A stretch of DNA of 64,000 bases. Origin: Vibrio sp. BS-M-Sm-2. Its GTDB lineage: Bacteria > Pseudomonadota > Gammaproteobacteria > Enterobacterales > Vibrionaceae. The notes beneath the pieces are model-generated. The model made no database searches, had not been told where the DNA came from, and was given only the letters and a program-made list of their open reading frames with translations. The stretch is from NCBI RefSeq assembly GCF_041504345.1, contig NZ_CP167895.1, forward strand, positions 1,302,001 to 1,366,000, given 5' to 3'. The position numbers were made by a program, and so were the translations under genes. The number at the start of each line of letters is the position of its first letter. The stretch's first letter is position 1. Positions 34,379 to 42,805 of the stretch are shown one piece after another.

Positions 34379-37300
34379 GATTTGTATCAAGCACCCTGTG
34401 TTTGCGTCTGTTCTGAGTATTACCATTGTTTTGCTTGGGCTTTTGTCGTTTCAAAAGCTCTCAATCCAATACTTTCCTGAACATAAAACACCGTCGGCGA
34501 CTGTAACCGCGGCGATCAATGGCGCGAGCGCTGAGTTCATGTCGCGCAATGTGGCAGATAAACTGATCACGGCGGCAACAGGTTTAGACAGCGTGAAAAC
34601 CATGACGACCGACTGTCAGGAAGGAACGTGTAATCTAAAAATCATGTTTGAAGATGACATTAATGACGTCGAATACACGAGCTTGATGAACAATCTGCGT
34701 AGCAGTGTTGAAGCGATTGGTGATTTCCCTCCTAGTATGACGGATAAGCCAACGGTAACGGATGACTCTTCTGATACCAGCATGCCGAGTAACATCATCA
34801 CGTTTGTGAATACCGGCAAGATGTCTAAGCAAGACATGTATGACTACATTAGCCAGCAAGTCGTGCCCCAGTTTAAGCACATACAAGGTGTGGGGGGATT
34901 TGGGGGCCGTATGGTGGCAGTGAAAAAGCGGTTCGTGTGTGGTTACAGCCTGATCGAATGATGGCGCTTAACATGAGTGCGTCAGACGTGGTCGGTACAT
35001 TAAGCTCATACAACGCGACGTTTACCGCGGGTACTATCAAAGGTCAGGTGCGAGATTTCTCCATTAACCCAGTCAATCAAGTGACCAGTGTTGATGATGT
35101 GCGAGATTTGGTGGTTCGTGTCGATAACGGCAAGATCATTCGCATTGGTGATATCGCTGAAGTCAAAATGGGGGAAGAGAGCCTTACGCCGAGCATTCTT
35201 CGTGTAGATGAAAATTTAGCTATGTCGATTCAGGTACTGCCACTGAAAAGTGAAAACCCAGTGACGGTTGCCAATAAGGTTAAGAAGCAAATAGACGTGA
35301 TTCAACCTCAGTTGCCTGAAGGCATTGAGATGAAGATGGTCTACAACCAAGCTGATTTCATTAAAACCGCAATTGACGAAGGCTTCATGACTTTAGTTGA
35401 AGCGATTGTTCTGGTTTCAGCCGTTGTCGTGTTGTTCCTTGGTTCTGTTCGTGTGGCTTCGATTCCGATCATTACCATTCCAGTGTGTGTGATAGGTGTA
35501 TTTGCAGTCATGCATCTACTTGGGTTTAGTATCAACGTGCTGACTATCTTGGCCATCATTCTTGCAATTGGTTTAGTTGTCGATGATGCCATTGTTGTGG
35601 CTGAAAACTGTTACCGACATATCGAAGAGGGCGAAACCCCTTTTAATGCTGCAATCAAAGGGTGTCGAGAGATCGTTTTTCCTGTGATAGCGATGACGCT
35701 CACGTTAGCGGTCGTATATCTACCTATTGGCCTGATGTCGGGCTTAACCGCCGATCTATTTAGACAATTTGCTTTCACGTTAGCTGCTGCAGTGATCATC
35801 TCAGGGTTTGTTGCTTTAACGCTCTCGCCCATGATGTGTGCTTACTTAATGAAGCCAGTTACAAAGCCAGCAAGGTGGTACAAAAAAGTTGATGCGAAGC
35901 TGAATGTTCTGTCTGACTTGTACACCAAAGAACTGGGCAAATGGTTTGAGCGTAAAACACTGATGAGTAGTATTGCTTTGGTGTTGATTGCTCTGTCTGT
36001 TTTGGCGGTTTGGAAAATGCCTCAAGTGCTACTTCCAACCGAAGACACTGGTTTTGTCGAGGTGACTTCAACGCCACCAACAGGGGTAGGTCGTCAGTAT
36101 CACCTAGACAACAACGAGCAACTTAACAGTGTGTTCAAAGGTGATCGTTCGGTAGAGGCAAACTTGTCTTACATCGAAGGGACTCCGACTAATCACGTTT
36201 TATTGAAATCATGGGGCGAACGTGACCAGTCAGCTGATGAACTGGTTAACGAGTTTATCGCCAAAGCGCAAAGCTCGGTCTCTGCTTATGGCATGTCTTT
36301 CAAGGTTCGCTCGGCAGATAACTTAAGCATAGCGACCAATATGATCCTTGAGCTGACGACGGTTAACCGCGACACCTCGGTGTTGTCTGAAACCGCAAGT
36401 GAGGTCGTTGACGCGCTTGAGAGTTATGAGGGCGTGACCAACATTAAAAATTCGATGTTACGCGACCAATTACGTTATGACTTGTCGATTGACCGAAATG
36501 CGATTGTGTTGTCTGGTGTTGATTACAGCAACGTAACCAACGCGTTATCGACCTTCCTTGGATCTGTGAAGGCGGCAGATTTGCAAGCCGATGACGGTTA
36601 TACATACCCCATTCAAGTTCAAGTTAACCGAAAGGATCTCGGCGACTTTAAGGTTCTCGATAAGCTGTATGTGGATTCACAGTCGGGGCAAAGGCTTCCT
36701 TTGTCTCAGTTTGTATCAATCAAACAAGTGACATCGGAATCTAACTTTAAGACGTTCATGGGTAAAGACAGCGCTGAAATTACCGCAGATTTGATGCCCG
36801 GATACACGGCGAGTGATGTGAAAGCCTACATTGATGATACGGTTCCAAGCTTATTGAAACCGGCGCAGAGCTACGAATTCAATGGAATTGTTAAAGACTT
36901 AGTTGATTCAACAGCAGGAGCACAAGTGCTGTTCGTATTAGCATTGATTTTTATTTTCCTGATCTTGGCCGCGCAGTTTGAAAGCTTTGTCGACCCAATG
37001 ATCATCTTGCTGACGGTGCCATTGTGTATCGTGGGTGCGATTTTGACGCTGTCGGTATTTGGTCAAAGTCTCAATATTTATTCGAAGATCGGACTGCTGA
37101 CATTGGTTGGCCTAGTGACCAAACACGGTATTTTGCTGGTGGAGTTTGCCAACGAGAAACGCAAATCTGGCGTGAGTGCAAAAGAAGCGGCGATCAGCAG
37201 CGCGCGTTCAAGGCTGCGTCCTATCTTAATGACCTCACTGACGATGATCCTTGGTTCATTGCCATTGGCATTAGCAGATGGTCCGGGGTCGTTAGGTCGA

Positions 37301-37441
37301 ATCAATATTGGTTTAGTGTTGGTCGGAGGTTTAACAGCCGGAACCTTCTTCTCACTGTTCTTAGTGCCAGTGGCTTACGTTGGTATGGCGAATCTAAAAC
37401 AGATGGACATACTTACTCGATTGAGAACCAAAACAGTGTAG
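34365..37441 (+). pseudogene. RND (HAE1-type) efflux pump, interrupted by a one-base frameshift
   Basis: An inner-membrane proton-driven pump of about 1,025 aa when joined. The first frame starts at ATG 34365 (EICIKHPVFASVLSITIVLL) and carries the first porter subdomain but runs out of frame after HIQGVGG, stopping at 34961. The rest is in a second frame, ending at 37441. Reading the third frame from 34898 gives IWGPYGGSEKAVRVWLQPDR, the normal continuation. One extra G in the G6 run (34892-34897) restores the whole protein. Typical RND features include GLVVDDAIVVAEN in TM4 and a second repeat with QSLNIYSKIGLLTLVGLVTK. It overlaps the adaptor gene by 14 bases. No TolC-type gene is adjacent. 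Confidence 0.87.
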
Positions 37442-37459
37442 CGAGAAGCTAGATACTTC

Positions 37460-37484
37460 AAGGCCCTCATTGTGAGGGCCTTTT
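37460..37484. terminator. Bidirectional terminator after the RND pump
   Basis: AAGGCCCTCA and TGAGGGCCTT pair around a three-base loop, followed by TTTT. It also lies just past the leftward gene ending at 37527. Confidence 0.9.
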
Positions 37485-37526
37485 GCTATTGTGGACTAGA
37501 TTAAGTGTAGAAAGCAGTGAGGGCGG

Positions 37527-38381
37527 TTAGAAATCGTAGTTTAGATTCATTGAGCTGTAGACTTCGGCGTTACTTTGGTCAGATGCAACAGTGGTGTTGT
37601 AGATATATTCGGTATCAAAGGTTAGCGCCAAATTACCCATGAGAATGTTCTTTAGATAGCCTTTGAGGTTGTAGTTAGTGTTTTCCTCACCGTAAGCCAT
37701 GTTAGCCGTTGCCCCCATAGAAAACGTTTCTGTTAGGGTTAATGATCCATCAATATTGGCATTGACGATCAGTTCATAGTTCTCTTTGTTTGGAAACTCT
37801 TCATCAGAAGACTGTCGCTTACTGATTCGGTAACCCGGACCGGCAGATACTTGGAGTTTGATTCTTTCAGTATCATAAAAGTGGCGACCCAGTCCTGTAG
37901 CCGTTATGAATTGCTTACGATAAGTACCAAAGTGGTCGTGTTCAAAACGTGTTGTGGCGACCAAATAGGTGACTTCGTTCAGGTCATAGCTAATGCCATA
38001 GTTGGTGGTATAGCGATTGGTGCCGTCTTCATCGTTTTCAGCATCGGTATAGTAGGTATCAAATTGAACTCGTTGGCCCCAGTTCTCTTTTTTGTATCCA
38101 ACAGAGATTCCAGAGTTGATCGACAAAGATGAGCTTGTGTTTTGTGAGTAGATAAATCCGAGCTTAGTCAGGGGCGTAAAAGGGGATTCTTCAGCTTCTT
38201 CTTTTAACTCAGAACCTTCGCTTAATACGACGTCGCCTTCGAGTACCATTTCATCAACTTCTTCGGCAAATACGGGCATAGAGATAGCGATTAGAACTAT
38301 AGGTAGCTTTGCTAGGGAACGTGTGTATAAAACTGTGCTTGTTAATGGGCGCGTTGTTTGTGAGATAGTGTGTGTCGACAT
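37527..38381 (-). CDS. DUF481-like outer-membrane beta-barrel protein
   Basis: A protein of 284 aa from ATG 38381, with a long signal region (MSTHTISQTTRPLTSTVLYT, then LPIVLIAISMPVFA). After an acidic linker (EEVDEMVLEGDVVLSEGS) there is a series of amphipathic strands ending in SMNLNYDF, a C-terminal Phe signature for outer-membrane insertion. Strand content and the TRFEHDHFGTYRKQFITATG segment resemble DUF481 (YdiY-like, salt-induced) barrels. An in-frame GTG at 38411 could also serve as start; no good ribosome binding site marks either. The substrate or role is unknown. Confidence 0.75.
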   Translation of the reverse strand: MSTHTISQTTRPLTSTVLYTRSLAKLPIVLIAISMPVFAEEVDEMVLEGDVVLSEGSELKEEAEESPFTPLTKLGFIYSQNTSSSLSINSGISVGYKKENWGQRVQFDTYYTDAENDEDGTNRYTTNYGISYDLNEVTYLVATTRFEHDHFGTYRKQFITATGLGRHFYDTERIKLQVSAGPGYRISKRQSSDEEFPNKENYELIVNANIDGSLTLTETFSMGATANMAYGEENTNYNLKGYLKNILMGNLALTFDTEYIYNTTVASDQSNAEVYSSMNLNYDF

Positions 38382-38470
38382 AATGGTTTGGTTTATAAAG
38401 TGATTTAACACGACGAACGTAAGGCTAGTCGTGAAGAGTCGTCAATGATTGAATCGAAAATGCGAGTGAG

Positions 38471-39367
38471 TTATGACGCCATAGGCAAAGGCGAAAAAAT
38501 CGTTTTGATCGCTGAGAACCCGTTACCTCGATGAGGATTGAAATCTTCAATGTGGACAAAGAATTCAAGTATCTCAGAGGGTTTATCATCTTCGATTAAC
38601 AAGAACTCGAGTAACCCTTGTTCGACATGGCATGAAACTATGGTCTCGCTCGATTGATCTGCTGAAATCTGTTCAACATTGATCACAACACTCGTCTCGG
38701 GTAACACATTGAAAGCATCTTGCGCGCATTTAAGAATACAGCTGCACACATACTCACGATATAAGGTGTTGCTTTCAGAAAGAGGCACCGTTTCAAGCTT
38801 CACTTCACCTTGGCACAATACCTTTTTTTCTTTTGGGATCACGTTGTGCTTATTAACCTGAATGTTGATTTCTAACAGGTGCCCATTCTTATAGGTATTA
38901 AAGTTATGGTTTATCAGTTTGGTGTCGACTACAGCGGCGTTTATAGGGTTCTGTTGCGCTTCTGAAAGGGCAGAAAGCTTGGCGCCACTGTCGTTGTTTA
39001 AAATGCCTTTCGACAACTGATTATCTTTGGCCCAGTAGCTGTAGTGTTGAACCCAACTTACAAACTCAGTTTTGTATTGTTCGATGTCTTGTTCGGCGGC
39101 ACGCTCGATATTATTGGTGAGGGTGTACAACTTCGACTTGCTGCCCAACAGCATATCTAGCCAGTTAGGCTTGTACTCATCAAGCGCTTCCATGGCTTTG
39201 ACTTTATGATCGAATCGGACCGTTGGCATTGCCGGCGCAGGTTCCATCGCAATCGACTCCCAATTCATTTTTGGGGTTGGAATGGTATGCACGGATTGGA
39301 TTAAGTGGAGGTGCTGATTGAATAAGCTCACTTCGCTTACCGCGTCCTCAAGTTGTTTGGTATTCAT
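38471..39367 (-). CDS. Hypothetical protein (298 aa)
   Basis: I do not recognise a family. The protein starts MNTKQLEDAVSEVSLFNQHL, is soluble-looking and lacks a signal peptide. Residues 1-150 look helical; residues 150-298 appear beta-rich (HLLEINIQVNKHNVIPKEKKV, TSVVINVEQIS, LEFLLIEDDKPSEILEFFVH). ATG 39367 is preceded by AGGAATGTAA on the minus strand, a usable ribosome binding site. It lies upstream of the DUF481-like gene in the same direction (gap about 90 bases) and could share its transcript. Confidence 0.7.
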   Translation of the reverse strand: MNTKQLEDAVSEVSLFNQHLHLIQSVHTIPTPKMNWESIAMEPAPAMPTVRFDHKVKAMEALDEYKPNWLDMLLGSKSKLYTLTNNIERAAEQDIEQYKTEFVSWVQHYSYWAKDNQLSKGILNNDSGAKLSALSEAQQNPINAAVVDTKLINHNFNTYKNGHLLEINIQVNKHNVIPKEKKVLCQGEVKLETVPLSESNTLYREYVCSCILKCAQDAFNVLPETSVVINVEQISADQSSETIVSCHVEQGLLEFLLIEDDKPSEILEFFVHIEDFNPHRGNGFSAIKTIFSPLPMAS

Positions 39368-39525
39368 TTACATTCCTGTCGACTGTTGTTCTTGTCATTT
39401 GGCGCTTAGTTTATGTTCAAAGTGCGCGAACAGTATTTAAATGAACGTGAATGATCTTTCGTGAGGTTGCTTGATATTGGTTTAGGAATATTTTGGGGAG
39501 AAAGCTAGGTTTATGATTGAAATAA

Positions 39526-39564
39526 CAGCACAGAAACACAGAGAACAAGGCGCTCTCTGTGCTG
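39526..39564. other. Overlapping alternative hairpins downstream of the GntR gene
   Basis: CACAGAGA 39537-39544 can pair with TCTCTGTG 39554-39561. Alternatively CAGCACAGA 39526-39534 can pair with TCTGTGCTG 39556-39564. The two structures exclude each other. On the minus strand there is only a weak T-rich stretch, so this may be a poor terminator of the regulator gene. Confidence 0.5.
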
Positions 39565-39599
39565 GTCAATTTGCTATTATAAAAACTCGCTGATGGGTA

Positions 39600-40316
39600 T
39601 TATCTTTGGCGTCTTGCGACCAAAGTAAATCGGTAATCGTTAGACGTGAAGTAGTTACGGCTGTATTCAAACACCGTGTTATTGGCGAGGTAACCGCGAG
39701 TACGTTTTTCAATGATAGGCTGAGCTGGGTCAATACCTAGCTGTTTCGCAACATCTTCAGGCGGAAGAATCGGCACCAATTCTTGCTCACTTCTATCAAT
39801 CACCATGCCTTTGGTGTTCTCAATAAAGTCGTACTTTGATGTCTGCATCACTTGATAGGTGAGATCTGGGAATAGGGCAACAGGTAACCAAGTTTCTTCA
39901 ACCGTGATTGGATTGTTGTCTATGAAACGAACACGCTTTACGTAGAAAACCAATTCGCCTTCTTTGATATCTAAATGCTCAGACATCGCCAAAGAACACG
40001 GCTTCATTTCAAAGGCCAGAACGTCACTGTGTGTAACCACATCCAAATGCGCCCACTTTTCTTGAAAGCTCGACTGTTTGTAGATGTCGTAATTGATCTT
40101 GTTCTCTTTGACGTAAGTGCCGCTGCCTTGAACGCTTTCAAGCTCATCGTTTTCGATCAGTAGTTTCAACGCTTGCCTAACCGTCACACGGCTTACCGAG
40201 AATACTTCACGCAATTGCGCTTCTGTTGGGAGTGCTTCTCCAACTTTATATTCTCCAGAACTGATCTTTTCTCTTATTGCATCTGCGATTTGGCGATACA
40301 TAGGGAGTCTTGCCAT
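39600..40316 (-). CDS. mngR: GntR/UTRA regulator, MngR-like
   Basis: A HutC-subfamily GntR repressor of 238 aa. The N-terminal winged helix is RQIADAIREKISSGEYKVGE, ALPTEAQLREVFSVSRVTVRQALKLL. The C-terminal UTRA ligand domain shows VFYVKRVRFIDNNPITVEETWLP and an ending FEYSRNYFTSNDYRFTLVARR. E. coli MngR represses the mannosylglycerate genes and has the same architecture and setting. It is divergent from the PTS gene over 317 bases that hold repeated AATACAAAT words, its likely operators. Its inducer would be mannosylglycerate or a phosphorylated derivative (inferred). Confidence 0.9.
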   Translation of the reverse strand: MARLPMYRQIADAIREKISSGEYKVGEALPTEAQLREVFSVSRVTVRQALKLLIENDELESVQGSGTYVKENKINYDIYKQSSFQEKWAHLDVVTHSDVLAFEMKPCSLAMSEHLDIKEGELVFYVKRVRFIDNNPITVEETWLPVALFPDLTYQVMQTSKYDFIENTKGMVIDRSEQELVPILPPEDVAKQLGIDPAQPIIEKRTRGYLANNTVFEYSRNYFTSNDYRFTLVARRQR

Positions 40317-40449
40317 TTTTGCCTCATTTGTGCGCTAGAACAACTAGACTTTGATTAACAACCTGTACCTTAAATACGTAAATTTGCTCTATATAAGCCT
40401 TGCTTTAAAGGTTAGTGTGAGCGTCGTATCGGCGTTTTGTAGTACATAT

Positions 40450-40533
40450 AATACAAATTAAACGATACATAACAAGCTTTCTTAAAGGATTTTCCAATAC
40501 GATTTGAATACAAATTAAATACAAATATGTATT
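40450..40533. promoter_or_regulatory. AATACAAAT repeats and palindrome, likely MngR operator region
   Basis: AATACAAATTAAA occurs twice (40450-40462 and 40507-40519), and AATACAAAT a third time at 40518-40526. The last is part of the palindrome AATACA-AATA-TGTATT (40518-40533). The site lies between divergent mngR and mngA, in the position of a -35/-10 region for mngA (TTGAAT 40504-40509). Binding by the GntR regulator is inferred. Confidence 0.55.
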
Positions 40534-40546
40534 AGTGAGATCGTGA

Positions 40547-40617
40547 TCACGGATTAAATGTCTTGAAGTTGTATTATTCTTCTCGTCGGCAGGGACGACT
40601 GTCGTACTAATCCGTGA
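40547..40617 (+). promoter_or_regulatory. Structured leader upstream of the PTS gene
   Basis: TCACGGATTA 40547-40556 and TAATCCGTGA 40608-40617 form a 10-bp perfect inverted repeat enclosing a smaller hairpin TCGTC 40583-40587 / GACGA 40594-40598. The structure ends 17 bases before ATG 40634, close to the ribosome binding site. It could affect mRNA stability or translation. No known riboswitch class is recognised. Confidence 0.45.
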
Positions 40618-40633
40618 CTATGGGACAAAGGTT

Positions 40634-42568
40634 ATGAAACTTACTACTCTAACGAATAAGTCGCTCGTAAATCTGCAAACTACGTTTAGCAGTCGAGAAG
40701 AAGCGATTTACGCACTTGCTGACCAACTGGATCAGCAAGGCAAACTGCATAACAAGCAAGAGTATCTTGATGCAGTATTTGCTCGTGAAGAGCAAGGCCC
40801 GACAGCGCTTGGCGAAGGCCTAGCAGTACCGCATGGCAAGACTGACGCGGTTAAAGAAGCTGGCTTCGCTGTAGCAACGCTTAAAGAAGACATGAAATGG
40901 AAAGGCTTGGATGAAGACGAAGATGTAAATCTTATCTTCCTAATTGCGATTCCAAATGCAGAAGCGGGTTCTACCCACATGCATCTGCTCACTGCATTGA
41001 CAACTACATTGGTTGACGACGATGTTCGCGAAGCGGTATTAAAAGCGACAACGGCTGAAGAAATCTTTGCGCTTCTTGATGGCGACAATCAACAAGAAGA
41101 AAAACAAGACAACTTAGATACAAATGCACCGACAATTGTATGCGTTACTGCTTGCCCAGCAGGTATTGCTCATACTTATATGGCGGCAGAATACCTAGAA
41201 AAAGCCGGCAAAAAGCTTGGCTACAAGATTCATGTTGAAAAGCAGGGCGCAAACGGTATTGAAGATCGCTTAACTGCGGAACAACTTAATAATGCTGTAG
41301 CGTGTGTGTTTGCTGCTGAAGTTGCGATTAAAGAATCTGAGCGCTTTAATGGCATTCCTCGTGTTGAAATCCCAGTTGCAGAACCGATTAAACACGGTGA
41401 GCGCATTTTAAACGAAGCGATCGAAGAGTCGAAAAAAGGCAACGGTGCAGAGCGTAAAGTAGCTACTGATGATAAACCGAAGAAACTGCCACTGAAAACT
41501 GAGCTCAAACAAGCACTGCTTTCTGGTATTTCTTACGCGGTTCCTCTTATCGTTGCTGGTGGTACTGTTCTTGCTGTTGCTGTTCTTATCGCGCAAATTT
41601 TTGACCTGCAAGAGCTCTATGCAACAAAAGATTCTTGGCTATGGATGTATCGCAAACTAGGTGGCGGCCTACTGGGTACATTGATGGTGCCAGTACTGGC
41701 AGCTTACACAGCTTACTCATTAGCAGATAAACCAGCACTTGGTCCTGGTTTTGCCGCAGGTATTGCAGCAAACATCATTGGCTCTGGTTTCCTAGGCGGT
41801 GTTGTTGGTGGTTTGATTGCTGGTTACGTGATGCGTTGGGTAAAAGAGCATGTTCGCTTAGGCCCTGCGTTTAACGGCTTCCTTACTTTCTACCTTTATC
41901 CGGTGATCGGTACTTTGGTGGCAGGTAGCTTGATGCTATTTGTTATAGGTAAACCTGTAGCGTTCCTAAACCAAGGTCTAACGGACTGGTTGAACGGTAT
42001 GTCAGGCACCAATGCGCTGTTATTGGGTGCGATTCTTGGTCTGTTTGTATCATTCGACTTAGGTGGTCCGGTAAACAAAGCCGCTTACGCATTCTGTTTA
42101 GGTGCAATGGCGAACGGTGTTTATGGCCCATACGCAATCTTTGGTTCAGTAAAAATGGTATCAGCGTTCACCGTAACGGCTTCAACCATGATCGCTCCAC
42201 GCCTATTTAAAGACTTTGAGATTGAAACCGGTAAATCTACATGGCTACTTGGCCTAGCGGGTATTACCGAAGGCGCAATCCCAATGGCGATTGAAGATCC
42301 AATCCGTGTAATCGGCTCATTCTTACTAGGATCAGTGGTTACAGGTGCGATGGTTGGCGCGGCAGGTATTGGTCTATCGACTCCGGGTGCAGGTATTTTC
42401 TCTATCTTCTTGTTACACGATTCAGGTTTAGGCGCATTCTCTGCTGCTGCAATCTGGTTCGGTGCTGCGATTGTCGGCACAGTGATTTCAACTGTTACTC
42501 TTCTGATGTGGCGTGGTCATGCTGTAAAAAAGGGTAAGTTTGAAGCAAGTACTGCAACACAGAACTAA
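40634..42568 (+). CDS. mngA: PTS permease EIIABC for 2-O-alpha-mannosyl-D-glycerate, MngA-like
   Basis: A fused fructose-family PTS permease of 644 aa that imports and phosphorylates mannosylglycerate. EIIA occupies residues about 1-150 with phospho-His67 in GLAVPHGKTDAV. EIIB (about 165-265) has the phosphocysteine Cys174 in TACPAGIAHTYMAAE. EIIC (about 285-635) has roughly ten membrane segments, with GGPVNKAAYAFCLGAMANGV and GAIPMAIEDPIRVIGS conserved. Length and domain order match E. coli MngA (658 aa). Specificity is inferred from the linked MngB hydrolase. AAAGG precedes ATG 40634. Expression is likely repressed by the divergent GntR protein. Confidence 0.93.
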   Translation: MKLTTLTNKSLVNLQTTFSSREEAIYALADQLDQQGKLHNKQEYLDAVFAREEQGPTALGEGLAVPHGKTDAVKEAGFAVATLKEDMKWKGLDEDEDVNLIFLIAIPNAEAGSTHMHLLTALTTTLVDDDVREAVLKATTAEEIFALLDGDNQQEEKQDNLDTNAPTIVCVTACPAGIAHTYMAAEYLEKAGKKLGYKIHVEKQGANGIEDRLTAEQLNNAVACVFAAEVAIKESERFNGIPRVEIPVAEPIKHGERILNEAIEESKKGNGAERKVATDDKPKKLPLKTELKQALLSGISYAVPLIVAGGTVLAVAVLIAQIFDLQELYATKDSWLWMYRKLGGGLLGTLMVPVLAAYTAYSLADKPALGPGFAAGIAANIIGSGFLGGVVGGLIAGYVMRWVKEHVRLGPAFNGFLTFYLYPVIGTLVAGSLMLFVIGKPVAFLNQGLTDWLNGMSGTNALLLGAILGLFVSFDLGGPVNKAAYAFCLGAMANGVYGPYAIFGSVKMVSAFTVTASTMIAPRLFKDFEIETGKSTWLLGLAGITEGAIPMAIEDPIRVIGSFLLGSVVTGAMVGAAGIGLSTPGAGIFSIFLLHDSGLGAFSAAAIWFGAAIVGTVISTVTLLMWRGHAVKKGKFEASTATQN

Positions 42569-42805
42569 CTAAATTTTGAGCTAACTTCTAACTCGCAATT
42601 AAAACACCATATAAAAAATAACGAACAACTTGGCTGTCCTAAATACCTGTGCTCCTAACGGTTTTATTCACACAGATTCTGGGCGTGGTTTTCTGCACCC
42701 TAAATTTAGTGGCAGCCAATTTTAACCCCTTGAAAAACTTTAATTTAGTCGTATTTGAGTTCGAATTTTAGATTTACTCGAAGCGACACATTTAGGTAAA
42801 TGATT

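Noticed and set aside
37024..37452. 142-codon frame overlapping the end of the RND pump in another phase
   Set aside because: The pump frame in the same stretch carries conserved RND motifs. The alternative has no recognisable features and no start signal.
40535..40552. Possible CRP site before mngA (GTGA...TCAC)
   Set aside because: The half sites are separated by eight bases or directly abut (GTGATCAC), not the six required. The sequence is better explained as part of the leader inverted repeat.
42121..42480. 119-codon minus-strand frame inside mngA
   Set aside because: It is a shadow of the highly conserved EIIC coding region. The amino-acid composition (A, P, I, T) is typical of a complementary-strand frame.
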